Assembly: GCF_001613325.1 (NCBI RefSeq)
Contig: NZ_BDCD01000002.1
Span: forward strand, 186,001 to 250,000
Length of the DNA: 64,000 nucleotides
Source of the DNA: Nocardia yamanashiensis NBRC 100130
GTDB taxonomy: Bacteria; Actinomycetota; Actinomycetes; Mycobacteriales; Mycobacteriaceae
Direction of reading: 5' to 3'
The translations under genes and the position numbers were made by a program. This document shows positions 48,885 through 56,971 of this stretch, one piece after another (the first letter of the stretch is position 1; each line of letters opens with the position of its first letter). The notes beneath the pieces are model-generated. The model was not told the DNA's origin, did no database searches, and was given only the letters and a program-made list of their open reading frames with translations.

Positions 48885-48900
48885 ACGGTCAGACTATATG

Positions 48901-48911
48901 TGTCTCAGACG
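48901..48911. promoter_or_regulatory. TGTC-N3-GACA site g (weak)
   Basis: TGTC-TCA-GACG, between the 349-residue protein's 3' end and its terminator. It is 235 bp from the only gene it could precede and a hairpin intervenes, so it may be non-functional. Confidence 0.3.
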
Positions 48912-48960
48912 GATTGCAATGAAGGCTGGGCAATTGCGCTGTGCCCCGCCGTATTTCGTT

Positions 48961-50010
48961 TCACGCGCCCGTGAGAATTTCCCGGCCGGTCTCGGAACGG
49001 AAGAACGGCTCCACGCGCTGCCGGATCAGTTCGGCCAATACGCCGTCCCGCTTGGCGATTTCGATGACCGGCGGCGCGTGCCGGACGAATTCGTCGCGCA
49101 GCAGCTGGGGCGTCACCCCGACTTCTTTCCACAACCCGGCCACGGTGTAATCGCCGTAGTATTCCAGGAGAATTCCGGCCGCATCGCCGATCAATTCCGC
49201 CAGATAATCCCGGTTCTTGACGGTGGTGACCAGATCGAACACCGCGCCGATGAGCGCCCGCAGTTCCTCGACCTCGATGAACTCGCGCAGGTCGCTGACC
49301 GGTTCGCCGGCGAAAAGGTCGTACACCTCGAGCGCCGCATCGGTCAGCGGCGTCTCCTTGATCACCGTCAGGATGGCGTGATTGGTGCGCTTCACCGCGT
49401 ACTGCGCCGCCGCCGCGCCGGCCTCGCCGAGCCGCTCGCCGAATGCCTTGTCGCCCGCGCTGAGTACCTTGCCGACGGTCCGATCGCCCAGTGAGAGCGC
49501 GGATTTCACCACCGGAATCCGCTCGGCCCGGGTGCGGGCGGCGTCGGCCGCGCCGGAGACGATGCGATTGACGAAGGTGGCGGCGACGGTGCCGACCAGC
49601 GGGCTCTGGGCGAAACGGTCCAGACCGCGCTCGAACATGGTGTGCATGCCGAGCACGGTCGCGATCAGTTTCGCGACGCCGTCGCGATCCACCACATCGC
49701 CGAGCCGGAATTCGTCATTGGCGGACAGATCGTAGACCGCGTCCGCCAATGCCTCGAACAACTGCCGGTTCAGTGCGCTGCTATTGAGTAATTCGATGAT
49801 CGACAAGGCGGTCTGCTGGACCGATTCCGGCGCCAGCACATCGGCGACCTTCATGGTCTCGGCGACCTCGAAGGTATCGCGCAGAATCGAATCCGTGTGC
49901 TCGATCAGCGCTGCACCGGTGATCTGATCGACGATGTACGCGACCGCCGCCTCCGTCAGTCGCCCGGAAACGGCGTCCACGTCGATTTCGCCCGCCACAT
50001 GTTTCGCCAT
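48961..50010 (-). CDS. Conserved-looking soluble protein of unknown function (349 aa)
   Basis: 349 residues, mainly alpha-helical, no signal peptide and no clear membrane segment (a mildly hydrophobic stretch is VGTVAATFVNRIVSG). No domain recognised. Recurrent patterns of the kind LVTTVKNRDYLAELIGDAAGILLEYY and LNSSALNRQLFEALADAV suggest internal repeats of helical hairpins. A clear TGTC-N3-GACA site lies upstream, tying it to the mce-neighbourhood regulon, so a part in lipid transport or envelope metabolism is inferred. Confidence 0.8.
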   Translation of the reverse strand: MAKHVAGEIDVDAVSGRLTEAAVAYIVDQITGAALIEHTDSILRDTFEVAETMKVADVLAPESVQQTALSIIELLNSSALNRQLFEALADAVYDLSANDEFRLGDVVDRDGVAKLIATVLGMHTMFERGLDRFAQSPLVGTVAATFVNRIVSGAADAARTRAERIPVVKSALSLGDRTVGKVLSAGDKAFGERLGEAGAAAAQYAVKRTNHAILTVIKETPLTDAALEVYDLFAGEPVSDLREFIEVEELRALIGAVFDLVTTVKNRDYLAELIGDAAGILLEYYGDYTVAGLWKEVGVTPQLLRDEFVRHAPPVIEIAKRDGVLAELIRQRVEPFFRSETGREILTGA

Positions 50011-50055
50011 CGCATGTCCCCTTTTCCCGCTCGTCCGCGACGAGCAACAGGAAAA

Positions 50056-50068
50056 GTGTCCCAGACAC
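50056..50068. promoter_or_regulatory. TGTC-N3-GACA site h (349-aa protein)
   Basis: GTGTC-CCA-GACAC, perfect 5-bp arms, 46-58 bp upstream of the start at 50010. It is also close to the 3' end of the secreted protein gene, so the 349-residue gene is the sensible target. Confidence 0.62.
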
Positions 50069-50089
50069 CGAATGCCTGCGCAAAACGAA

Positions 50090-50503
50090 CTACCTACCGG
50101 CCGCCCGGTCTCGTTTCTCTCGAATCTGTTGCTGCCGTTGGGACATGTCGTCGCGCTGGAACTCGGTGTAGCCCTGCACCTGGTAGGTGATCACCCGCTG
50201 TTGCGCGCCGCAGTCGCGCGCCAGGATCAGCATCGAACCCGCCGCGATGTAGTTGCCGGGTTCGTCGAACACGATCCGCCGATCGAAATCCAGGGGTGTG
50301 CTGCACACGTAGAACACGTCGACCACGCCCGCGGCCGAATCGGGGTTGTAGCAACTGACTTCCAGTCGCGACCCGTAGGTGCGCGTGCCCGCGCAGTCGA
50401 CCGTGGCGGCCGAATCCGGCGCGGCCGCGGCGGGCGCGGCGAGCAGTCCGGTCGCGGTCGGCAGCGCCGCCGCGGTCATGACGAGCCAACCGGTGCGTCT
50501 CAT
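50090..50503 (-). CDS. Secreted protein downstream of MMPL transporter
   Basis: 137 residues: signal peptide (GWLVMTAAALPTATGLLAAPAAAA) and a ~105-residue mature domain with four Cys (DCAGTR, SCYNPD, YVCSTP, RDCGAQ) spaced for two disulphides. It ends in a highly charged tail (RQQQIREKRDRAAGR). The ATG overlaps the MMPL stop by 4 bp, so the two are coupled. Probably a periplasmic partner of the MMPL transporter. No family recognised. Confidence 0.8.
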   Translation of the reverse strand: MRRTGWLVMTAAALPTATGLLAAPAAAAPDSAATVDCAGTRTYGSRLEVSCYNPDSAAGVVDVFYVCSTPLDFDRRIVFDEPGNYIAAGSMLILARDCGAQQRVITYQVQGYTEFQRDDMSQRQQQIREKRDRAAGR

Positions 50504-52695
50504 ACCGTCACCTCTCGGGTAGTGGTTTCGTCCGGCGCCGGTTTGCCGGTCTCGTATTCGGCCAGCCCGATCCGGGCGTGCAGCCGCTGCGCCCAGCGCG
50601 GGGCCCACCAGCACCGATCGCCCAGGATGCGCATGATCGCCGGTACCAGCAGCAGGCGAATCACGCTGGCGTCCAGGACGAGCGCGACGATCATGCCGTA
50701 GGCGATGTATTTCATGAGCACCAGATCCGAGAGCCCGAACGCCCCGGTCACCACGATCAGCACCAGGGCCGCCGCGGTGATGATGCCGCCGGTGTGCGCG
50801 GTCCCGTACCGGATGGCCTCCGGGGTGTGCGCGCCCTTGGCCCGGGCCTCGGCCATGCGGGACATCAGGAAGATCTCGTAGTCGGTGGAGAGCCCGAAGA
50901 TGATGGCGATGATGATCACCAGCACCGGGAAGCTCAAGGGCTGCGGCGTGAAATCCAGTAACCCGGCGCCGTGCCCGTCGTAGAAGACGAAGGACAGGAA
51001 GCCGAGGGTGGCGGTCAGGCTCAGCGCGCTCACCACCACCGCCTTGAGCGGCAGTACGAAGGAACCGAAGGCCAGGAACATCATCAGGAACGAGGCCAGC
51101 ACCAGAATGGCCAGCAGCCACGGCAGCCGGTCGAGCACGCCGTGGATCGAATCCCGTTCCAGCACCGGCAGTCCCGTGACGTACACGCGCACGCCGGCGG
51201 GCGGGTCGATGGCGCGCAGCCCCGCGATCACCTCGTCGGCGTTCTTCGGATCGGCCAGCCCCGATTGGTACACCTTGACGTTCACGCCGTCCTTGGCCAC
51301 GCCATTGGAGAACGGTTTCTCGAAATCGCCGGTGCGGCCGGGCACCTGGTTCGCCGCCTCGACGATCGCGCCGAGCACCGCCCGGTCCGCGCCTGCGATC
51401 ACCAGCTTCACCGGCGACACCCGTTCCTTCGGGAACACCGCGTCGAAATCCTGCTGCGCCGTACGGGTTTCATTGCCCGGCGGCAGATACTTCTCGGTCA
51501 GCCCGGCGAACTCCACGTGCAGAAACGGCAGGATCAGCCCGAGCAGCACCAGCATGATCGGATACGCCAGCAGCGCGGGCCGCTTCATGGCCCAGGTGGC
51601 CAGCCGCGACCAGAACGAGGCATCGATCTGCGCGGTCGTCCTGGTGCGCGAAAATGCTTTCAGGCCGAAGGCATCCACTCGCTTGCCCAGCACCGCCAGC
51701 ATGGCCGGCAGCACCGTGACCGACAGCAGCGCCGCCAGCACCACGGCGGTCAGTGCCCCTAATGCCACCGATCGCAGGAACGTCATGGGGAAGATCAGCA
51801 CTCCCGCCACGCACACCACGATGATGGTCGCCGAGAACACGATGGTCCGCCCGGCCGTCGAAACCGTCACGCGCACCGCCGCTTCGGTGGATTTCCCCTC
51901 CGCGATCTCCTCCCGGAACCGGCTCACCATGAACAGCCCGTAGTCGATGGCCAGCCCCAGCCCGATCAGCGAGATCACCGCGTCCGCGAACTGGTGCACC
52001 TGCATCACCCCGGTCAGCAGGCGCATCACCCCCCACGACCCGGCGATGGTCAGCCCGCCCACGATCATCGGCAGCGCCGCCGCGACCACGCCGCCGAAGA
52101 CGAAGAACAGCACCACCGCCACCACCGGCAGCGCGATCAGGTGCATGCGATCGATATCGGCCTGCATGGTCAGCCCGACCGCGTCGGCGACCGGCACCCG
52201 GCCGGCGATCTGCAGCGACAGCCCGGGAATCGCCAGCTTGTCCGCGATCTGGTGGTAGTAGTCCACGCTGTCCTGATCGCCCTCGCCCTGCAGGCCGATG
52301 GACAGGAACACCCGGGTCTTGGACTCGTCCAGGAACCGGGTCTTGCCCAGGCTCCCGTTCCAGTAACCGCTGACATCCTTGATCTGGGTGCGATAGTCGG
52401 TGAGCAGGGTCTGGGTGAGCCGTTTACCGGCCGCCTCGATATCCGGGTCGGTGATGCGCTTGCCGGCGGGCGCGGTGTACAGCGCGATCACATCGCCGTC
52501 GAAATCCCGCCCGAAGGTGTCGTCGGCGAGTTCGGTGCCCGCCACCGATTCACTGGTGTCGTCGAAGAATCCCTGTGCGGTCAGTTCATCTTGATATCCC
52601 AGCCCCAGGAACCCCGAAACCCCCATGAGCGCAACGAATCCGGCGATGACCGTGTAGCGGGCGCGATATGTCCAGCGCCCTAGCCATTGGAACAT
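50500..52695 (-). CDS. MMPL family transporter
   Basis: 731 residues, RND-superfamily lipid exporter with two repeats. Each has a periplasmic porter domain and about six helices. The proton-relay Asp-Tyr pairs are seen in both repeats (AIDYGLFMVSRFREE near residue 255 and STDYEIFLMSRMAEA near 610), as in MmpL3. N-terminal WTYRARYTVIAGF is typical. Middle gene of lipoprotein-MMPL-secreted protein on the minus strand, behind site e, divergent from the mce side. It likely exports an envelope lipid; the cargo is unknown. Confidence 0.93.
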   Translation of the reverse strand: MFQWLGRWTYRARYTVIAGFVALMGVSGFLGLGYQDELTAQGFFDDTSESVAGTELADDTFGRDFDGDVIALYTAPAGKRITDPDIEAAGKRLTQTLLTDYRTQIKDVSGYWNGSLGKTRFLDESKTRVFLSIGLQGEGDQDSVDYYHQIADKLAIPGLSLQIAGRVPVADAVGLTMQADIDRMHLIALPVVAVVLFFVFGGVVAAALPMIVGGLTIAGSWGVMRLLTGVMQVHQFADAVISLIGLGLAIDYGLFMVSRFREEIAEGKSTEAAVRVTVSTAGRTIVFSATIIVVCVAGVLIFPMTFLRSVALGALTAVVLAALLSVTVLPAMLAVLGKRVDAFGLKAFSRTRTTAQIDASFWSRLATWAMKRPALLAYPIMLVLLGLILPFLHVEFAGLTEKYLPPGNETRTAQQDFDAVFPKERVSPVKLVIAGADRAVLGAIVEAANQVPGRTGDFEKPFSNGVAKDGVNVKVYQSGLADPKNADEVIAGLRAIDPPAGVRVYVTGLPVLERDSIHGVLDRLPWLLAILVLASFLMMFLAFGSFVLPLKAVVVSALSLTATLGFLSFVFYDGHGAGLLDFTPQPLSFPVLVIIIAIIFGLSTDYEIFLMSRMAEARAKGAHTPEAIRYGTAHTGGIITAAALVLIVVTGAFGLSDLVLMKYIAYGMIVALVLDASVIRLLLVPAIMRILGDRCWWAPRWAQRLHARIGLAEYETGKPAPDETTTREVTV

Positions 52696-52719
52696 CGGAT
52701 CTCCCCTCCGACGAGCCGC

Positions 52720-53250
52720 CTAGGACGTGCAGGCCGGCGACTTGTAGTCGGTCTGGGCCAGGATTCCGCAGATCTCGCTGACCGGAATCTTCCACTCCCC
52801 GTTCACCGGGGTGAGATTCAGCGGCGCGGAGCGGCGATTGCCATTGCCGTCCTTGTCCAGCCAGAATTCGGCCTCGAGCACCTCGCCGTTGATCACCACC
52901 GAACCGGCGACCACGCCGAACTTGGCATTCGGGTTCTCCGACAGCGCCTTCGACAATTCCGGCAGATCCGAACGGAATTTCTCCCCGCCCGCCACGATGG
53001 ACAGCCGCTGATCGTCGCTGACCTGCTTGCCCTTGCCGAACAGATCCTGCAATTTCTTGTCGAGCTGCTCGGCGGTGAGCGCCGCCGGGATCTTCCCGTC
53101 GGCCGCGGTGGACGCGGCCGCGCTGGTCGGGGCGACGGTAATGGTGACATCACTGCTGCGAACATTGCTGCCGCCGCACGCGGTGAGTGTCAGAGACAGT
53201 GCGGCTCCCATTGTCGCAAGTGAAATAGCCGCTCTCATGCGTACTTTCAT
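52720..53250 (-). CDS. MTB12-like lipoprotein
   Basis: 176 residues. Signal peptide with lipobox LTLTAC (Cys ~25), low-complexity Ser/Thr/Ala linker, then a ~120-residue domain (ALTAEQLDKKLQDLFG, LPELSKALSENPNAKFGVVA, VLEAEFWLDKDGNG, VNGEWKIPVSEICGIL) resembling the mycobacterial low-molecular-weight antigen MTB12 domain. Two Cys near the C-terminus may bond. First gene of the MMPL unit, with GGAGGGG ahead of the ATG. Confidence 0.8.
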   Translation of the reverse strand: MKVRMRAAISLATMGAALSLTLTACGGSNVRSSDVTITVAPTSAAASTAADGKIPAALTAEQLDKKLQDLFGKGKQVSDDQRLSIVAGGEKFRSDLPELSKALSENPNAKFGVVAGSVVINGEVLEAEFWLDKDGNGNRRSAPLNLTPVNGEWKIPVSEICGILAQTDYKSPACTS

Positions 53251-53317
53251 GTCCCCTCCGGTGTGATCGTGATCGCAAGTTGCGTTTCATTGGGTCTTGG
53301 GTCACAGTATGCTAACA

Positions 53318-53332
53318 ACTGTCTGAGTCGGT
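53318..53332. promoter_or_regulatory. TGTC-N3-GACA site e (MMPL unit / 202-aa protein)
   Basis: ACTGTC-TGA-GTCGGT, with one mismatch in the GAC half. It lies between divergent genes, 68 bp from the lipoprotein start and 27 bp from the plus-strand start. Confidence 0.5.
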
Positions 53333-53358
53333 AGGCACGGTTTCTGGAGGAGGTGACG

Positions 53359-53967
53359 GTGGGGGGCTCGCGCAAGCCGCCGGGGCCGGGGTTCGCCTAC
53401 GGTGCGGCCTTGGTCATCGCGGCGGCCTTGATCGGCGGGGGAGCGGGTCTGGTCGCCTGGTTCCGCACCCACGAGGGCGGGCCGCCGCCGATCATCGTGG
53501 TCGCGCCGGGGCCCGAGACGAGCACGTCGCCGCCGGTGCCGACCACCCGGCCCGCGGCCACCGCCACGGCGCGGCCCGTCGTTGCGCCGGAACGCATTCC
53601 GCCGACCGGGCCGGACGCGTCGGCCTACACCGCTGCGCCGGGCGGCGCCATGCCGGACTTCGTCAACAAATCGGCCAACCATTACGGCTGGTTCGGTGGT
53701 GACGGGGTTTCCGCGCGCTGTGACGAGTGGAATCGGGCCACCGTGGTGGGCTCCACGGTGCAGACCCTGTTCGTGGTGTGCGGAACCTATTTCAAGGCTT
53801 ACGAATTGGCTTCCGGCGCGCCGATCCGGACCGGTATCGCCGGGGGCGGCGGCAGCTGGACCGGTGCGGGCGAGGGGATTTCGATCCGGCTCACCCGCGA
53901 CGCCCTGACCCTGGAGCGCGGCGGCGATCCCGTCGTGCAGCCGGTGGTCGAGTGGTGGCAGCCGTAA
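53359..53967 (+). CDS. Membrane-anchored extracytoplasmic protein
   Basis: 202 residues: short cytosolic N-terminus, one helix (YGAALVIAAALIGGGAGLVAWF), a Pro/Thr-rich linker of ~55 residues, and a C-terminal domain with two Cys (SARCDEW, FVVCGTY) that may bond. No family recognised. The GTG at 53359 sits six bases after GGAGGAGG; a GTG two codons earlier is possible. It stands between the MMPL unit and the mce operon under site e and may be an accessory of one of them. Confidence 0.75.
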   Translation: MGGSRKPPGPGFAYGAALVIAAALIGGGAGLVAWFRTHEGGPPPIIVVAPGPETSTSPPVPTTRPAATATARPVVAPERIPPTGPDASAYTAAPGGAMPDFVNKSANHYGWFGGDGVSARCDEWNRATVVGSTVQTLFVVCGTYFKAYELASGAPIRTGIAGGGGSWTGAGEGISIRLTRDALTLERGGDPVVQPVVEWWQP

Positions 53968-54025
53968 TCGGCTGCCCTTGATCGAATCGGCGGACAGCGC
54001 GGTCCGATTCCGATACAGTTCGACG

Positions 54026-54046
54026 CATTGTCTGTCTCAGACAATG
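54026..54046. promoter_or_regulatory. TGTC-N3-GACA site f before the mce operon
   Basis: CATTGTCTG-TCT-CAGACAATG, 9-bp arms, with TGTC-TCA-GACA nested at 54033-54043. It ends 17 bases before the first yrbE start and just before its GGAGG, a position suited to repression. Confidence 0.72.
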
Positions 54047-54063
54047 TTGTGGGGAGGACTACT

Positions 54064-54957
54064 GTGCAGCTGGAAACAACCGTGCCGGAGCCCGATCTCG
54101 AAGCCGAATTCGCAGCCGGCTTCCGCGATACGGCCCCGCCGATGCTGCGCCCGTTCGTCGATCTGGCGCTGTGGGCCTGGAATACACTGCTCGGCTCCAT
54201 CGGCACTTTCGGCCGATTCGTGCTGCTGGCCGCCGACGCCCTGTACGGGCTGGTGCGGGATGCGGTGAAACTGCGGCATCCGTGGCGCGAAACGCTCACC
54301 CAGGCCTGGTTCATGATGAGCGTGTCGGGCTGGCCCGCCATTCTCATCTCGGTGCCGCTGGGCGCCATCATCCAGATCCAGGCCGGTTCGCTCGCCGCGC
54401 AGGTGGGGGCCACCTCGCAGGCCGGCGCGGCGGGCGGCCTCGGCGTCATCCGGCAAGCGGCCCCGATGATTTCGGGCATTCTCATGGGCGGCGCGGTCGG
54501 CGCGGCGGTGGCGGCCGATCTGGGCGCGCGCAAGATCCGCGAGGAGATCGACGCCATTCGCACCCTGGGCATCAATCCCAATCACCGCCTGGTCGCGCCG
54601 CGTTTGGCCGCCATGTTCCTGGTCGGCCCGCTCATGTGCGTGCTGGTGGTATTCGTCGGCATGTCGACGATCTACATGATGACGCTGGTGCAGGGCGGCG
54701 TGCCGGGCGCGTTCTTCAATTCCTTCGCGGCCTTCTCGAGTACCACCGATCTGATCATCGCCGTCGTCAAGACCGTCGTCTTCGGAATTCTGGTGGTGCT
54801 GGTGGCGAGTCAGCGCGGCTTCGAGGCATCGGGCGGGCCCAAAGGGGTGGCCGACTGCGTGAACGCCACGGTGGTGCTGGGCGTCATGACGACCTTCGCC
54901 GCCAATGTGCTCATCACCCAGCTGCTCACCATCTGGTTCCCGGATCAGGGGATCTGA
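54064..54957 (+). CDS. yrbEA: YrbE-type permease A of the Mce system
   Basis: 297 residues with about six helices, homologous to MlaE. It forms the membrane permease of the Mce ABC-type lipid importer with YrbEB. A cytosolic N-terminus precedes helices; the family signature is seen in GLGVIRQAAPMISGILMGGAVGAAVAADLGARKIREEIDAIRTLGIN, the EExDA/TLG motif that contacts the MceG ATPase. GTG start with GGGGAGGA upstream; operator site f lies just before. The ATPase is not in the window, as is usual for these operons. Confidence 0.95.
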   Translation: MQLETTVPEPDLEAEFAAGFRDTAPPMLRPFVDLALWAWNTLLGSIGTFGRFVLLAADALYGLVRDAVKLRHPWRETLTQAWFMMSVSGWPAILISVPLGAIIQIQAGSLAAQVGATSQAGAAGGLGVIRQAAPMISGILMGGAVGAAVAADLGARKIREEIDAIRTLGINPNHRLVAPRLAAMFLVGPLMCVLVVFVGMSTIYMMTLVQGGVPGAFFNSFAAFSSTTDLIIAVVKTVVFGILVVLVASQRGFEASGGPKGVADCVNATVVLGVMTTFAANVLITQLLTIWFPDQGI

Positions 54958-54958
54958 C

Positions 54959-55819
54959 ATGGTGATTCCGTCGAAATACCGTGCGCTGGGCCTGCATTCG
55001 GCACAGCGAGCCGCCGATATCGCGGTGCCGCTGGTGGGACTCGGGCATCAATTCGCCTTCGCTTATCACGTGCTGCGCGCGGTGCCGCGTACCCTGCACC
55101 GCTATCGCCGCCAGATCGGCGTGGTGTTCATGGATATCGGCTGGGGCAACGGCCGGGTCATCGTGGGCGGCGGCACCGTCGGCGTGGTGGTGTTCATGGG
55201 CCTGATGACCGGGGCCATGATCGGCATCGAGGCCTTCCGGCTCCTGGACATGCTCGCCATGGGCCCGCTCACCGGTTTCATCTCCTCCTTCGCCAATACC
55301 CGCGAGCTGGCCCCGCTCATCGCCGCCATCGCGTTCGCCGCCCAGGCCGGCTGCCGGATCACCGCCGAAATCGGTTCCATGCGCATCTCCGAGGAGATCG
55401 ACGCGCTGGAAGCCACCGCGGTGGAACCGATTCCGTTCGTGGTGACCACCCGCGTCATCGCCGGGGTGCTGATCGTGGTGCCGGTCTACCTGGCGTCGCT
55501 GGCGTGCAGCTATTTCGCGACGGCATTCTTCATCAAGGTGGTGCACGGCCAGGCCGGCGGCACCTACGACCACTACTTCCAGGCCTTCCTGAACCCGAAG
55601 GACGTGTTCCTGTCGCTGTTCAAGGCGGTGGTGTTCGTCATCGTCATCATCCTGGTGCACTCCTACTACGGCTTCTACGCCTCGGGCGGGCCGGAGGGGG
55701 TCGGGGTGGCTTCCGGGCGCGCCATTCGCGCCAGCCTGGTGCTGATCATCGTGCTGGATCTGACGCTGACCACGGCGCTGTGGGGAATGCTCGTCAGCGA
55801 TATACGAATTACGGGATAG
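54959..55819 (+). CDS. yrbEB: YrbE-type permease B of the Mce system
   Basis: 286 residues, second permease subunit, with the same MlaE-type core (AGCRITAEIGSMRISEEIDALEATAVEPI) and a C-terminal SYYGFYASGGPEGVGVASGRAIRASL loop. One base separates it from the yrbEA stop. Together with YrbEA it should make the channel across the inner membrane beneath the MceA-F ring. Confidence 0.95.
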   Translation: MVIPSKYRALGLHSAQRAADIAVPLVGLGHQFAFAYHVLRAVPRTLHRYRRQIGVVFMDIGWGNGRVIVGGGTVGVVVFMGLMTGAMIGIEAFRLLDMLAMGPLTGFISSFANTRELAPLIAAIAFAAQAGCRITAEIGSMRISEEIDALEATAVEPIPFVVTTRVIAGVLIVVPVYLASLACSYFATAFFIKVVHGQAGGTYDHYFQAFLNPKDVFLSLFKAVVFVIVIILVHSYYGFYASGGPEGVGVASGRAIRASLVLIIVLDLTLTTALWGMLVSDIRITG

Positions 55820-55822
55820 CGC

Positions 55823-56971
55823 ATGGGAACTGCCAGATACCAGGCCATCAACGGGCGCGGCCCCAAACCGTGGCAGCTGCTGCTCACCGGAGTGGCCGGC
55901 GGTGCGGTGCTGCTCGCCGTATCGCTGCTGTTCACCACCGCGGTGAAAGGCGGATTCGCGCCCGAGTTCATTGTCAATATCCAGGCCGAGCAGGTCGGCG
56001 AGGGCATTGTCGAAGGCGCGGACGTCAAGATGGACGGGCTGCGCATCGGACAGGTCAGCCGGATCGAAAGCCGCGGCGCGGAAAGTCAATTCGTGCAATT
56101 GTCGCTGGCGCCGGAGAACGCGAAATTCCTCGCCGAGAACGTGCGCGCCCGGTTCGTCTCCTCCAATACGCTCGGCATGACCGCGCTGGAACTGTTCTAT
56201 CTCGGCCCGCGCGGCAAGCAGCTGGAGGCCGGGGCCACCATCACCCTGCCCAAGGACAGTCAGACCGTCACCGTCACCACCGTCATTCGCGCGGTCGGCG
56301 AACAGCTCGGCAAGATCGATCCCGCGCCCGCCGGCCGGATCGGCCAGGTGCTGGCGTTCGAGGGCAGTGCCGACGGCATCGGCAAGATGATCTCCACGGC
56401 AATAGAGATGGGCCGGATGAAGGTCGGCGACGAGATTCTCGTGGGGCTCGACGCGCGACCGGGATTGGTGCAGGGGGCCGAGGCCAGCGCCGATCTGGTG
56501 CAGCTCTCGCACGACGCGCTCGCGCTGTTCCGGGCGCAGGCCGCCCGTATCGCCTTCCTCACCGACCGGCACGAAGACCTCGAGGCCATCGTGACCCTGG
56601 TCGCCCAGGTCATCGGCGACGCCCTGCAGATTCTCCCGCAGCCGGGCGCCGACTCGGTGCTGGATGCCCTGATCAGCGCGCTGACGCCGGTGGGCGGCGC
56701 GGCGGGCGGTCTCACCAGCTTCTACACCAGGATTCCGCAATTGCTCGAGCAGATCGACAAGTCCTTCGTCGCCAATCCCGATGGGACGGTGTCGATGAAG
56801 ATCCAGCTGCTGCTGGCCGGGCTGCCCTATCTCGCGGGTGACCCCAAAGTGGTTGCGGCCGCGCCGGTTTCGGGAGCTCCCGCACTGCCCGGGCTGCCGC
56901 AGATACCCGGCTTGCCGATTCCGCCCGGGCTCTTCGGCCCGCCCGCCCCGGCCGACGGGGGACAGCGGTGA
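55823..56971 (+). CDS. mceA: Mce family protein A
   Basis: 382 residues: one N-terminal helix (about 18-40), the MCE beta-barrel domain (about 45-120: VGEGIVEGADVKMDGLRIGQVSRIE), a helical stretch that with its paralogues forms the lipid tunnel, and a Pro-rich C-terminus (LPGLPQIPGLPIPPGLFGPP). First of six Mce subunits, in operon order. Stop overlaps mceB (GTGA). Confidence 0.94.
   Translation: MGTARYQAINGRGPKPWQLLLTGVAGGAVLLAVSLLFTTAVKGGFAPEFIVNIQAEQVGEGIVEGADVKMDGLRIGQVSRIESRGAESQFVQLSLAPENAKFLAENVRARFVSSNTLGMTALELFYLGPRGKQLEAGATITLPKDSQTVTVTTVIRAVGEQLGKIDPAPAGRIGQVLAFEGSADGIGKMISTAIEMGRMKVGDEILVGLDARPGLVQGAEASADLVQLSHDALALFRAQAARIAFLTDRHEDLEAIVTLVAQVIGDALQILPQPGADSVLDALISALTPVGGAAGGLTSFYTRIPQLLEQIDKSFVANPDGTVSMKIQLLLAGLPYLAGDPKVVAAAPVSGAPALPGLPQIPGLPIPPGLFGPPAPADGGQR

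Noticed and set aside
48738..48974. A small plus-strand frame in the 48.7-48.96 kb gap
   Set aside because: It contains the 14-bp terminator hairpin and a regulon-like site, and has no Shine-Dalgarno or recognisable protein features.
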